Shown here: one piece after another, positions 1 to 9,144 of the stretch
Layout: each line of letters starts with the position of its first letter
How positions within the stretch are numbered: position 1 is the stretch's first letter
Assembly: GCA_050184295.1 (NCBI GenBank)
Contig: JBFXAM010000034.1
Span: 1 to 42,895, forward strand
DNA from: JBFXAM01 sp050184295
Lineage (GTDB): Bacteria; Planctomycetota; Phycisphaerae; UBA1845; Fen-1342
Reading direction: 5' to 3'
DNA length: 42,895 nucleotides
Made by a program: the position numbers and the translations under genes
The notes under the pieces: model-generated
Database searches by the model: none
The model's input: the letters and a program-made list of their open reading frames with translations, nothing else
What the model was told of the DNA's origin: nothing

Positions 1-29
1 TTCGACCGCTGAAGCCGGTCGCCGACAGG

Positions 30-1631
30 GTGATGATTATCGGCCTCGACGGCGCGACGTTCGACGTGCTGAATCCGATGATGGACCGCGGCCGCATGCC
101 GAACCTGAAGCGCTTCATCGCGCAGGGAGCGGCGGGCGTGCTGATGTCCACCCGTCCGCCGATCACGCCCGCGGCGTGGACCACGTTCATGACCGGAAAG
201 GGCCCGGGCCGCCACGGCATTCTGGATTTTGAGAAGTTCGAAGTCAGCACGCACACGCTGACTTTCAACAGCACTTACGAGATCCGCGAGAAGACGCTGT
301 GGGAGCTGCTCAGCGAGAAGGGTCTGCGCGTCGGCAGCGTCAATGTCCCGATGACCTATCCGCCGAAGCCGGTCAACGGATTCATGATCAGCGGGTTCGA
401 GACCCCGAGCATCGACGCGGAGTTCACGTGGCCGCCTTCGCTGAAGCAGGACATTTTCCGCGTAGTGCCGACGTATGACTATCGCACGAACTGGCGACGC
501 AAGGCGGTGGGGAAGAAGAAGATCCTGGCCGACAACCTCGAGTACATCAGCAACAGCTTCGACCAGGGCTGGAACGTCGCGAAGTTCTGCGGCGACAAGT
601 TCGGCTGGGACGTGCTGATGGTGCTTTACAAGCTGGTCGACAACCTCCAGCACAAGGCGTGGAAGTACCTCGATCCGCGCACCAGTCACCGCTATCCCGA
701 GGCGGCGGAGATGGCGGCGCAGTGTTTCGCGCGGCTCGACGTCGTGCTCGGCCAACTGTTCGACTACGCGACCGATCACGGGGCGACGACGCTCATCATG
801 TCCGATCACGGGCACGGCAGCCTGGACGGTAAGGCGCAGCCCAACCTGTTGCTGAAGCGCTGGGGCTACCTGACGCTGCGCAGCGCCTGGGACCAGGCGG
901 CGCAGCGCGGCGCCTATTGGTGGCATCGGCTCACCAAGGGCAAGGTGACGCGCTTCGAGCAGGGCAATCGCGGCGTCGACGCCGATCTCGCGGTCGACTG
1001 GTCGCGGACTCAGGCGTGCGTGATCCACGCCGGCATCTACGGCTTTCTCTACCTGAACCTGAAGGGCCGGGGACCGCACGGCATCGTCGAGCCGCGCGAG
1101 TACGAGCGCCTGCGCGACGATCTGGTCGGGCGGCTCTCGACCGCGATGACCCGCACGCCCAGGGGGCAGAGCGTGCCGATCTTCAGCGAGGTGCACAAGA
1201 CCGAGCAGCTCTACGGTTGCAGCCGCGATGACAACCCCGACCTGCCGGACCTGCTGCTCGTGCCGCACCCCGGGCTCGCCGTTGTGCGGAAAATTCGGGG
1301 TCGCACGCCGGTGCGGTGGCAGAGCGAAGAGCGGCTGGAAGGGACACACCGCATCGAGGGCGTGTTGGCGATGGGCGGTCCGCACGTGCGCCGGGGCGTG
1401 CGTGTCGACGGCAACATCGTGGACATGGCGCCGACCGTGCTCGCGGCCCTGGGGCTGCGGGTGCCGGTGGACATGGAAGGGCGCGTGATCACGGAGGCGT
1501 TCGACGTCGCGCCGGTGATCGAGCGCGAGCCCCCGGTCCGCAAGATCATGGAAGACCATGCCGAGGTCTACACCGAGGAAGATAAGAAGATCCTCGAGCG
1601 CCGGCTGAGCGACCTGGGCTACCTGGAGTAA
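30..1631 (+). CDS. Alkaline phosphatase superfamily (type I phosphodiesterase/nucleotide pyrophosphatase-like) hydrolase
   Basis: Predicted metal-dependent phosphohydrolase or phosphodiesterase of 533 residues; the substrate cannot be told from sequence. The N-terminus IIGLDGATFD carries the first metal-binding Asp (D7). PPITPAAW holds the likely Thr nucleophile (T46). The MSDHGHGS motif near residue 258 and the EGTHRIEG His near 438 complete the usual two-metal site. There is no signal peptide, so it is probably cytoplasmic. The start is GTG at 30 or ATG at 33. The frame is open to the window edge and there is no convincing ribosome site, so a start further upstream is possible, although the family normally begins a few residues before the GLDGATFD motif. 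It ends about 100 bp before dnaJ on the same strand. The superfamily call is firm; the specific activity is unknown. Confidence 0.8.
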   Translation: MMIIGLDGATFDVLNPMMDRGRMPNLKRFIAQGAAGVLMSTRPPITPAAWTTFMTGKGPGRHGILDFEKFEVSTHTLTFNSTYEIREKTLWELLSEKGLRVGSVNVPMTYPPKPVNGFMISGFETPSIDAEFTWPPSLKQDIFRVVPTYDYRTNWRRKAVGKKKILADNLEYISNSFDQGWNVAKFCGDKFGWDVLMVLYKLVDNLQHKAWKYLDPRTSHRYPEAAEMAAQCFARLDVVLGQLFDYATDHGATTLIMSDHGHGSLDGKAQPNLLLKRWGYLTLRSAWDQAAQRGAYWWHRLTKGKVTRFEQGNRGVDADLAVDWSRTQACVIHAGIYGFLYLNLKGRGPHGIVEPREYERLRDDLVGRLSTAMTRTPRGQSVPIFSEVHKTEQLYGCSRDDNPDLPDLLLVPHPGLAVVRKIRGRTPVRWQSEERLEGTHRIEGVLAMGGPHVRRGVRVDGNIVDMAPTVLAALGLRVPVDMEGRVITEAFDVAPVIEREPPVRKIMEDHAEVYTEEDKKILERRLSDLGYLE

Positions 1632-1658
1632 GCCCGCGTGCGGCGCGTCGCCGCGCCG

Positions 1659-1664
1659 TAGAAT
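1659..1664 (+). promoter_or_regulatory. Candidate -10 element (TAGAAT) ahead of the DnaJ gene
   Basis: TAGAAT matches the sigma-70 -10 consensus at 5 of 6 positions and stands out in a GC-rich gap. No good -35 is visible. It overlaps the furthest upstream ATG of the DnaJ frame (1663), which favours the downstream start at 1735. Confidence 0.3.
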
Positions 1665-1734
1665 GAAACGCGAGGTGTCGGTTCGGTCGGCCGCCACGTG
1701 GGCGGCGCTCGCCGGTCGCGGGGAGCCGCTGAGG

Positions 1735-2688
1735 ATGTCGCGCAAGGATCCATACGAAATTCTTGGGGTCTCGCGGACGGCGTCCGCCGACGAGATCAAG
1801 CGGGCGTATCGCCGGCTGGCCAAAGCGCATCACCCCGATCGCAATCCAGACGACCGCACGGCCGAATCGAAGTTCAAGGAGCTCCAGGCGGCATACGAAG
1901 TGCTCGGCGATCCGGAGCGACGGGCGCAGTACGACCGCTTCGGCGCCGGCGGGCCACGCCCGGATTTTCAGAACTGGGCCCAGACCAACGGCGGCCGGGC
2001 CGGCGGCGTCGAGTTCAACTTCTCCGACTTCGGCGATCTCAGCAGCATCTTCGAGCAGTTCTTCAATCGCTCCGCCGGCGGCGCGGGATCGACGCAGACG
2101 CGCGCCCGCCGCGCCCGCGCCGCGCCCGATGTGCGGATGCCCGGCGCGGATTTGGAACACGCCGTGGAAATCAGCTTCGACGAGGCGCTCCGCGGCACGC
2201 GCCGCGCCGTGGTGCTCGCGGGCGGCGCCGGCGAGCAGGAGCGAATCGAGTTCCGGGTTCCGGCCGGTGTCGCCGACGGCCAGCGCATTCGTCTCCGCGG
2301 CAAGGGGCACCCCGGCCCCGCGGGGCGCGGCGACCTGATCGTGACCATTCGCGTCCACCCGCATCGACATTACCGCCGCGATGGGCTCGATCTGCTGCTC
2401 GATGTGCCGCTTAGCCTGGCCGAGGCCGCACTCGGCGCCAAAGTCGACATTCCCACGCCGGCGGGGCCGACGCGGATTACGATTCCACCGGGCACGTCGA
2501 GCGGGACGAAGCTGCGGCTGCGCGGCAAGGGTGTACACGACGCGCGGCGCGACGAGACTGGAGACCTGTACGCGGTGGTCAAGATCGAAGCGCCGCGCGA
2601 ACTCTCGACGCGGGCGCGCGAGTTGCTAACCGAGCTCGATCGCGAGGCGCCGCAGCGGCCTCGGGCGGCGCTCGATTGGGATGTCTGA
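1735..2688 (+). CDS. DnaJ-class co-chaperone, CbpA type (no zinc finger)
   Basis: Hsp40 co-chaperone of 317 residues that would stimulate DnaK ATPase and deliver substrates. An N-terminal J domain (residues 1-70) contains the essential HPD motif in HHPDRNPDD. A Gly-rich linker and the two C-terminal substrate-binding beta domains follow (about 130-310). The CxxCxGxG zinc-finger repeats of true DnaJ are absent, which makes it CbpA-like; the length fits CbpA (about 306). An ATG 24 codons upstream (1663) would add a tail with no J-domain homology and overlaps a TAGAAT element, so MSRKDPYEILG at 1735 is preferred. No dnaK or grpE lies nearby. Its stop overlaps the next frame by 8 nt. Confidence 0.88.
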   Translation: MSRKDPYEILGVSRTASADEIKRAYRRLAKAHHPDRNPDDRTAESKFKELQAAYEVLGDPERRAQYDRFGAGGPRPDFQNWAQTNGGRAGGVEFNFSDFGDLSSIFEQFFNRSAGGAGSTQTRARRARAAPDVRMPGADLEHAVEISFDEALRGTRRAVVLAGGAGEQERIEFRVPAGVADGQRIRLRGKGHPGPAGRGDLIVTIRVHPHRHYRRDGLDLLLDVPLSLAEAALGAKVDIPTPAGPTRITIPPGTSSGTKLRLRGKGVHDARRDETGDLYAVVKIEAPRELSTRARELLTELDREAPQRPRAALDWDV

Positions 2689-3217
2689 TCCTCGTGCTCG
2701 CGCCGACGACGGGTCTGCGCCAGGATGTCCGTTCATGCACAGTTCACAGGCGGCGCGGCGCGCCACCCGTCTTTCCGATTCGCCAGGCCGCCAGCGCGTC
2801 GACGGCGCGCCGCGGTGCGCGTCCGCGGCGGGGCGACGGTGGGGGGGCGCGCTCGCGCTCGTGCTCGCCGGCGGCGCGCTGCTCGCCTGCGCCGCGACGC
2901 CGGACATCCGCCGCGAGCTCGATCCGCTGCACGCGCGGCGGCTGTCGTCGACCATGACGATGATGATGCTGACATCGCTGCTGCTGCTGGTGTTCGTGGT
3001 GGCGGCGTACCTGTTGCTGCGGTTCGGGAGAGCGTTCAAGCAGCCGGCCCACCGCCGCGAGCGCACCCCGTACGTCGACGCGTGGGCCCAGGCCCGCGTG
3101 AGCGACGACGAGCTGGCTGCCTGGCGCGAGCCGCCCGATAGTCCTGCCGGCGGCGATGCCGATGAAAGGGACGGCCCGCCATCGGACGAGCCGCGGGACG
3201 AGCCGCCGCGCCGCTAG
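2681..3217 (+). CDS. Small predicted lipoprotein/membrane protein, unknown function
   Basis: Protein of 178 residues with no recognised family. After a long Arg-rich N-terminus comes a hydrophobic stretch ending in the lipobox-like LLAC, then about 25 residues later a strong transmembrane helix (LTSLLLLVFVVAAYLLL), then an acidic, Pro-rich hydrophilic tail. Either a lipoprotein plus one helix or a two-helix inner-membrane protein fits. The start at 2681 overlaps the DnaJ stop by 8 nt, suggesting translational coupling. An in-frame ATG at 2735 is the alternative and still leaves an unusually long n-region. Coding evidence is the clean hydrophobic pattern and the coupling; the exact start is uncertain. 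Confidence 0.55.
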   Translation: MSDPRARADDGSAPGCPFMHSSQAARRATRLSDSPGRQRVDGAPRCASAAGRRWGGALALVLAGGALLACAATPDIRRELDPLHARRLSSTMTMMMLTSLLLLVFVVAAYLLLRFGRAFKQPAHRRERTPYVDAWAQARVSDDELAAWREPPDSPAGGDADERDGPPSDEPRDEPPRR

Positions 3218-3336
3218 GTCGCGATTCTCGATTTCGCGCCGCACCGCGCGACAAGCGCTCGCGCAGGCCAACGCCCGCGACGCAAGGGAGCGCCGCACAT
3301 TCGTGGATGAAGACTCAGCACGGGAGGAACGCAAGG

Positions 3337-4971
3337 ATGCCTTCGCCCCCGAGACCCGCCGGACCACGCCGCACGCCCGATGCGGTCGAGCGGCTCTACG
3401 TGTTGTGGTTCGCGAGCACGATTCTCTTTGTCTTTGTGCTGGTGCTTGTGGTGTTCTTCGTGCGCGGCGCGTTGCTGCGGCAGGGCGCCGCGCTCGGCGC
3501 GCTCGCGGAGCGCGTCGCGGCGCTGGAGACGCGTGCCGCCGAGCTGCAAGCATCCGTCGCACGCCTGCCGCAGAGCCCGCAGCGCGAGCCGCCGCCGGCG
3601 GGGCAGCCCGCACCGTCAGGTACGCCGTCCGTTCCCGGGGCGGCGGCGACCTCCCCCGATTCAACGCCGCGCACGCTGCCGCCCGATGGCTCGCAGCCGC
3701 CCGCGGCGTCGCGCGTCGCGGACGGGCTTCCGAACGAAGTGCAGGTGCGTGCGGTGATCGTACCGCTGCGCGCCGCGCCCGCAGCCGAGTTGGCCGGGCT
3801 TCCGGCCGATCAGCGCGACGCGCTCGACCTGCTGCTCCGGCGGGCCGCGGGCGCGATCGGGGCGGTCGAGTGGCAAAGCGAAACGTGGGCCGTGCTGGCG
3901 CTGCTCGCACTGCGGACCGGCGAGTCCGCGGCCGCCGAGCGATTCGCTCGCGAAGCCGAGCGCGTTGGCGGCGGGTTCCCGATCGCGTATGGAATTGCCC
4001 GCGGCCGGCAACTGCTCGACGATGGCGACGCCGCCGACGCCGTCGATGTGCTGATGCGCGTCTGCGACCGAGCTCCGCAGGAGCAGACGGCGCGCGTGCT
4101 GCTCGCTGCGGCGCTGGTCGCGGTCGACCGTCTGGGGGGGGCTTGGGACCAGCTCGCGATGCCGCTTGAGCCCGCGGCGCTGGAACTGCCGGACCGCTTG
4201 CGGCTCGGTCGGGTGCTGGTTGCGGTTGAGCGGTTCGACGCGCTGCCGGCGTTGCTCGCGAGCGTCGCGCGTGTGCCGGACGAATGGATCGCCGAGCGCG
4301 AGTTTCTGCGCGGCGTGGCGCTGTGGCGCGCGGGCGAGCTGCCCGAGGCGCTGGCCGTCTTCGATTATCTCGCGGACGCGTATCCTGACAGCGACGAGTT
4401 CGAGACGTGGCGCGGCGTGGCGCTGATCGCGGCGCGGCAGTGGGAGGCAGCGCGCGAGACACTCGACGGCGTCACCGACCGCAACGCGGGCTACGCGCCG
4501 GCGTGGTACTGGCGCGCGGTGCTGGAGGTGAATGCCGGGCGCCTCGACGAAGCGGTCGTGCTGCTTCAGGGGGCGCTCGCCGCCGGTCCACGCTACGCCC
4601 CGACGTGGGAGGCGCTCGCGACGTTGGCGCTGAACCGCGGCGACATCGCCGAGGCGCTCGCGAACCTGGCCCGCGCGGTGGAGCTCAACCCGCGCCGCGC
4701 GAGCGCCCACTGGTTGACCGGCCTGGCGCAGGCCAAGGTGGGGCGGCGCGAGCCGGCGGCGGAATCGCTGCGGACCGCATTTGCACTCGATCGCGCGCTG
4801 TTGACGGCGGCGCTTCAGACCGAAGTGCTGCTGCGTCTGTTCGATCCCGCGGAGCTGGCCGCGCTGGCGGAGCCGCCGGAGCCGACGACCGCGCCCTCGG
4901 ACGACACGCCGCCGACGCCGAGCCCGGCGCCAGCGCGCGCCACGACCTCATCCACCGATCCGGGAGCGTAG
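3337..4971 (+). CDS. Membrane-anchored TPR-repeat protein
   Basis: Protein of 544 residues. A single transmembrane segment (about residues 25-43, rich in L, V and F) is followed by a short coiled-coil-like stretch (ALAERVAALETRAAEL) and a Pro/Ala-rich linker. The rest is an alpha-helical array with TPR signatures, clearest in the last third (LNRGDIAEALANLARAVELNP). This suggests a scaffold in the periplasm or at the membrane; the partner is unknown. The ATG at 3337 is chosen over 3307 because GGAGG (3323-3327) lies 9 nt upstream. The tail is Pro/Thr-rich and disordered. The cupin lipoprotein gene follows within 50 nt, so the two are probably cotranscribed. Confidence 0.8.
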   Translation: MPSPPRPAGPRRTPDAVERLYVLWFASTILFVFVLVLVVFFVRGALLRQGAALGALAERVAALETRAAELQASVARLPQSPQREPPPAGQPAPSGTPSVPGAAATSPDSTPRTLPPDGSQPPAASRVADGLPNEVQVRAVIVPLRAAPAAELAGLPADQRDALDLLLRRAAGAIGAVEWQSETWAVLALLALRTGESAAAERFAREAERVGGGFPIAYGIARGRQLLDDGDAADAVDVLMRVCDRAPQEQTARVLLAAALVAVDRLGGAWDQLAMPLEPAALELPDRLRLGRVLVAVERFDALPALLASVARVPDEWIAEREFLRGVALWRAGELPEALAVFDYLADAYPDSDEFETWRGVALIAARQWEAARETLDGVTDRNAGYAPAWYWRAVLEVNAGRLDEAVVLLQGALAAGPRYAPTWEALATLALNRGDIAEALANLARAVELNPRRASAHWLTGLAQAKVGRREPAAESLRTAFALDRALLTAALQTEVLLRLFDPAELAALAEPPEPTTAPSDDTPPTPSPAPARATTSSTDPGA

Positions 4972-5018
4972 CCTTGCTGACCCGAGCGCACCCGTCGACG
5001 CGCACTTCCGCCGCCGCG

Positions 5019-5543
5019 ATGCGCGTTGGTTTCCTGCCAAAACGATGTCGCGCCGCGGCGTGGCTGGCGCTGCTGGCGCCGATCGTGGGCTGCGGTCCCG
5101 GGTTGCGGGAGCATTTGCGCCGCGATGCGCAGATCATCACGCCGGAGATGCTCGATCGCGTTGTGCGCCTCGCGCCGGTGAGTGAGACGGACGCGTTTCA
5201 CGCCGAAACGCTGCTCGAAACGGAGCGGTTCAGCGCTCACTTGCTCCAGTTTCGCACGCGGGAGCAGCGACACATCCACCAGCGCCACGACCTGACGTTC
5301 GTCGTGCGCGGCGGCGCCGGCGACGTGTATGTGAACGACCGGCGCTACGCCGCCAAGCCCGGCGACGTGTTTCACATTCCGCGCAACACGCCGCACTACG
5401 CCGTAAACACCGGCCCGACGCCGCTCGTGGCCGTGCTGATCTTCTCGCCACCCTTTGACCGCAGCGACTCGATCCCCGTACCGCGCGATGCGGCGTCGTA
5501 CAGCTTGGACGACGCACCGCCGACCCCAACGCCGAACAACTGA
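5019..5543 (+). CDS. Single-domain cupin lipoprotein
   Basis: Exported lipoprotein of 174 residues. A 24-residue signal peptide ends in the lipobox IVGC (Cys25). The body is one conserved-barrel cupin. Motif 1 contains HIHQRHD (H85, H87), with the usual Glu replaced by the HD region. Motif 2 is PGDVFHIPRNTPH (H126). The His set implies a bound metal; the ligand or reaction is unknown. The tail is Pro/Thr-rich. ATG 5019 gives a compact signal peptide. An in-frame TTG at 4974 with GGGAG 7 nt upstream is a real alternative that would add 15 residues. Cupins as surface or periplasmic lipoproteins are uncommon, and the preceding TPR gene may act with it. Confidence 0.78.
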   Translation: MRVGFLPKRCRAAAWLALLAPIVGCGPGLREHLRRDAQIITPEMLDRVVRLAPVSETDAFHAETLLETERFSAHLLQFRTREQRHIHQRHDLTFVVRGGAGDVYVNDRRYAAKPGDVFHIPRNTPHYAVNTGPTPLVAVLIFSPPFDRSDSIPVPRDAASYSLDDAPPTPTPNN

Positions 5544-5611
5544 CCGGCCGCGCGCGGCACGGTGCGACCCGTCGCGCCGCGCGCCGGCCGCACGCTCGGT
5601 CTGCGGGCGGG

Positions 5612-5617
5612 TAGAAT
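5612..5617 (+). promoter_or_regulatory. Candidate -10 element (TAGAAT) immediately before mfd
   Basis: TAGAAT ends only 9 nt before the mfd ATG. If used, the transcript would begin at or within a few nt of the start codon, i.e. a leaderless or nearly leaderless mRNA. No clear -35 is visible. Confidence 0.3.
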
Positions 5618-5626
5618 CCCCCGCGA

Positions 5627-8600
5627 ATGGACATCTTCGCGCCCATTCGGCAGGATCCGCGGCTCGCGGAGCTTGCCTCGCTGCTAACCGAGCGCAACCG
5701 CCCGGTCGGTGTCGACGGGCTGTGGGGGTCTTGCGCGCCGGTGCTGGTGGGTCTCCTCGCCGAACGGCTCCAACGCCCGTTTCTGCTCGTCACGGCACAC
5801 TCCGACGAAGCCGACGACTGCCGCGACGACCTTGAGACTGCGGTCGGGTTCGCGCCCGATCTGCTGCCGCAATTGGAGACGCTCACCCGCGATGCGCGCG
5901 AGGACGACGAGGCGGAAGGCGAGCGCCTGCGGCTTTGCATGGAGCTCCTGGCGGGAACGCGCGCCGGCGCCGCGCCGCGCATCATCGTCGCGCCGATCCA
6001 CGCGCTGATGCAGCCGGTCGCGTCGGCGAACGCGATTGCGGCGGCGTCACTGCCGATCGAGGTCGGGATGCCGCTCGACCCCGACGAACTCTGTCGATGG
6101 CTCGACGCCCACGGGTTCACGCGCTGCGAACAGGTTGACGGTCCCGGCGATTTCGCCCGGCGCGGCGGCATCGTCGACATCGTTTCGCATGCCAACACCG
6201 ACCCGGTGCGAATCGAATTCTTCGGCGACGAGGTGGAGTCGATCCGCCTGTTCGACGCGGCGACGCAGCGCTCGGCGCAGGGCATTCAATCGACGCGCGT
6301 GCCGGCACGGACCGTGAGCGCCGGCGTGCGGGGTGCGGCGCACAGCGCCGACCCACCCCACGCCGCGCGGCGTGCCAGCGGCCGCGCGGCGGCCGCGGGC
6401 GCGGCGGGCGACGATGCGACGACCACCTTTCTCAATCTGCTGCCGCCGGAGACGATCGTCGCGTTTCACGAGCCGCTCGAAATCCAGGAGATGGGCCGGA
6501 CCTATTGGCAGCGGCTGACGAACCCGGTCGGACTGTTTCCGGTCGACGCCGTCTTCCGCCGCTGCAATGCGTTCACGCAGCTCCATCTCCAGCGGTTCGC
6601 CACGGACCTGCCGCGGAGCGTGCGCTTGGAGGCCGCGAGCCTGCCGCCGTTCCCGCCCAAGGCCGCCGAGGCGCTTCAAGTCCTGGCCGAGTTGGCACGC
6701 GAGTGCGAAGTCGTCGCGCTCTGCGACAGCGCCGCCGAGGCCCAACGGCTTGAGGAGCTGCTGGCGGAGCAGGGCGAGCGGCCCGAGCGGCTCCGTGTCG
6801 AAGTGGCGCTCCTGCGGCGGGGCTTTCGCTGGCGGACGACGGCGTATGTGCCGAATCACGAGCTGTTTCAGCGCTACGGTCAGCGACGGACGCTACGGCG
6901 CGTCGCGCCGGCGCGGCCGATCGACAGTTTCTTCGACCTGAACCCGAACGATCTGGTGGTGCACATTGTCCACGGGATCGGGCGGTTCCTGGGGCTCAAG
7001 ACGCTGGAGTCCGGCGAGCGGCGCGAAGAGTACCTCGCGATCGAATTCGCCGATCACGCCGTCGTCCACGTCGCGACCAGCCAGATTCACCTGGTTCAGA
7101 AATACGTCGGCAACTTCCGCGGCCGCGCAACGCTCAGCAAGCTCGGCGGGCAGTCGTGGAAGCGCACCAAGGAGCGCGTCGCGGAGGCGGTCAGCGATCT
7201 GGCCGCGGACCTGCTCAGCGTGCAGGCGGCCCGGACCACGCAGCAGGGCCTCGCATTTCCGCAGGACACGACCTGGCAGCGGGAGTTCGAGGGCACGTTT
7301 CCCTACCCCGAGACGCCTGATCAGCTCCGCGCGCTCGGCGAGATCAAGAGCGACCTGACGCGCACCCAGCCGATGGACCGTTTGCTCTGCGGCGACGTGG
7401 GCTATGGCAAGACCGAACTGGCGATCCGCGCGTCGTTCAAGGTGATCGAATACGGCAAGCAGGTCGCGGTGCTGGTGCCGACCACGGTGCTCGCGGAGCA
7501 GCACTATCGCACGTTCGCTGAGCGGCTGCGCGACTTTCCGTTCGCGGTCGAGGTGCTTTCGCGCTTTCGCGCCAAGCGCGAGCAGACCCGCATCGTCGAA
7601 CGCGCCCGCAAGGGGCAGGTCGACATCCTCATCGGCACGCATCGACTCCTGTCGGCCGATGTCCGCTTCGCCGACCTCGGGCTGCTCGTGATCGATGAAG
7701 AGCAGCGTTTCGGCGTCGAAGCCAAGGAGCGGCTGAAGCGGTTGCGGGCGACGGTGGACGTGCTGACGCTGAGCGCGACGCCGATTCCGCGCACGCTGCA
7801 CATGTCGCTGCTGGGGATTCGCGACATTTCGTCGCTGGCGACGCCGCCGGTGGATCGGCGCGCGATCGTGACGCAGGTGCGGACGTGGGACGACGCGCTG
7901 ATCCGCGAGGCGGTCGTGCGGGAGTTGTCGCGCGACGGGCAGGTCTATTTCGTACACAACTTCATCCGCGACATTCACAACGTCGCGAATCACCTGCGGG
8001 CGCTGGTGCCGGATGCGCGGGTCGTCGTCGGCCACGGGCAGATGCCCGGACCCGAGCTCGAAGAAGTGATGCTGAAGTTCGTGCGCCACGAAGCGGACAT
8101 CCTCGTCTCGACCAACATCATCGAGTCGGGTCTCGACATCCCCGCGGCCAACACGATCTTCGTCAACCGCGCCGACCGTTTCGGCCTCGCCGACCTGCAC
8201 CAGCTCCGCGGACGCGTCGGCCGTTCCAAACACCGCGCGTATTGCTACGTGCTCCTGTCGCCGAAGCACACGCTGACCGACGTGGCGGCGAAGCGGCTGA
8301 AAGCGATCGAGCAATACAGCAACCTGGGCGCCGGCTTTCAGATCGCAATGCGCGACCTGGAAATCCGCGGCGCGGGCAACATCCTCGGCCCCGAACAGTC
8401 CGGTCACATCGAGGCGGTCGGCTATGAGATGTATTGCCAACTGCTCGACCAGGCGGTTCGCCGCCTGCGCAACGAGGACGCCGAGCCGTACCGACCCGTG
8501 AATCTCGATCTGGGTTTCTCGGCGTCGATTCCGCGCGCCTACATCCGCGCCGAGCGCCAGCGCATGGAAGTCTACAAGCGGCTCACCGTATGTACGCGCC

Positions 8601-8938
8601 CCGACGAGATCCGCACGCTCGAATCCGACCTGCGCGACGCGTTCGGACCGCTCCCCGATGAGGTGCGGACGCTGCTCGCGATGGCGGAAGTGCGCGTGCT
8701 CGCACGGCCCTGGGGCATTCGCGCGATTGTGCTCAAGGAACCGGACGTGATCTTCTCATTCGCCGAATTGCAGCGCGTGCAGCCGCTCTTTTGCGAAGGC
8801 CCCGGCTCGCCGCGCCTCCCCGATCCGCAGACGCTGCACTGGCGGCTGCCGAAGCGGATGCTGGAGATGCCGGCGCTGCTCGACGTGCTGCGCAAGCAAC
8901 TCGCGCGGCAACCGGCCCCGGCGGCCGCAGTCGTGTAG
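5627..8938 (+). CDS. mfd: Transcription-repair coupling factor Mfd
   Basis: DNA translocase that removes RNA polymerase stalled at lesions and recruits UvrA for nucleotide excision repair. The 1103 residues (family about 1150) hold an N-terminal UvrB-like module and the CarD-like RNAP-interaction domain (from NDLVVHIVHGIGRFLG). The RecG-type motor follows: Walker A GDVGYGKTE, DEEQ box VIDEEQRFG, motif III SATPIPRTL, motif VI QLRGRVGRSKHRAYC. The C-terminal TRCF domain follows. An Ala/Arg-rich insert of about 35 residues (near 225-260) interrupts the N-terminal module and looks like a low-complexity expansion. The start at 5627 lies just after a TAGAAT element and lacks a Shine-Dalgarno site. 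Confidence 0.96.
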   Translation: MDIFAPIRQDPRLAELASLLTERNRPVGVDGLWGSCAPVLVGLLAERLQRPFLLVTAHSDEADDCRDDLETAVGFAPDLLPQLETLTRDAREDDEAEGERLRLCMELLAGTRAGAAPRIIVAPIHALMQPVASANAIAAASLPIEVGMPLDPDELCRWLDAHGFTRCEQVDGPGDFARRGGIVDIVSHANTDPVRIEFFGDEVESIRLFDAATQRSAQGIQSTRVPARTVSAGVRGAAHSADPPHAARRASGRAAAAGAAGDDATTTFLNLLPPETIVAFHEPLEIQEMGRTYWQRLTNPVGLFPVDAVFRRCNAFTQLHLQRFATDLPRSVRLEAASLPPFPPKAAEALQVLAELARECEVVALCDSAAEAQRLEELLAEQGERPERLRVEVALLRRGFRWRTTAYVPNHELFQRYGQRRTLRRVAPARPIDSFFDLNPNDLVVHIVHGIGRFLGLKTLESGERREEYLAIEFADHAVVHVATSQIHLVQKYVGNFRGRATLSKLGGQSWKRTKERVAEAVSDLAADLLSVQAARTTQQGLAFPQDTTWQREFEGTFPYPETPDQLRALGEIKSDLTRTQPMDRLLCGDVGYGKTELAIRASFKVIEYGKQVAVLVPTTVLAEQHYRTFAERLRDFPFAVEVLSRFRAKREQTRIVERARKGQVDILIGTHRLLSADVRFADLGLLVIDEEQRFGVEAKERLKRLRATVDVLTLSATPIPRTLHMSLLGIRDISSLATPPVDRRAIVTQVRTWDDALIREAVVRELSRDGQVYFVHNFIRDIHNVANHLRALVPDARVVVGHGQMPGPELEEVMLKFVRHEADILVSTNIIESGLDIPAANTIFVNRADRFGLADLHQLRGRVGRSKHRAYCYVLLSPKHTLTDVAAKRLKAIEQYSNLGAGFQIAMRDLEIRGAGNILGPEQSGHIEAVGYEMYCQLLDQAVRRLRNEDAEPYRPVNLDLGFSASIPRAYIRAERQRMEVYKRLTVCTRPDEIRTLESDLRDAFGPLPDEVRTLLAMAEVRVLARPWGIRAIVLKEPDVIFSFAELQRVQPLFCEGPGSPRLPDPQTLHWRLPKRMLEMPALLDVLRKQLARQPAPAAAVV

Positions 8939-9144
8939 GACGCGGACGATCGGGACGCACCAACCACGCGGCGTGGAGACGCCTGCGCCGAATTTCGCCC
9001 CACGTCCGAGAGTTCGGCGCGGTTGTCGGTGGCCGGCGGCGACAACCGTCGCGCTCCACGTCGTGGCGAATCCTCGCGGCTTCGATCGCGGGAATGACAC
9101 AATCCGGCGGGCGCCGCTTCCCGCGGCGATCCGCCTGCTCGCCA

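Noticed and set aside
2744..4462. 572-codon Arg/Ala-rich minus-strand frame
   Set aside because: Extreme Arg/Ala/Pro composition and overlap with two better-supported plus-strand genes.
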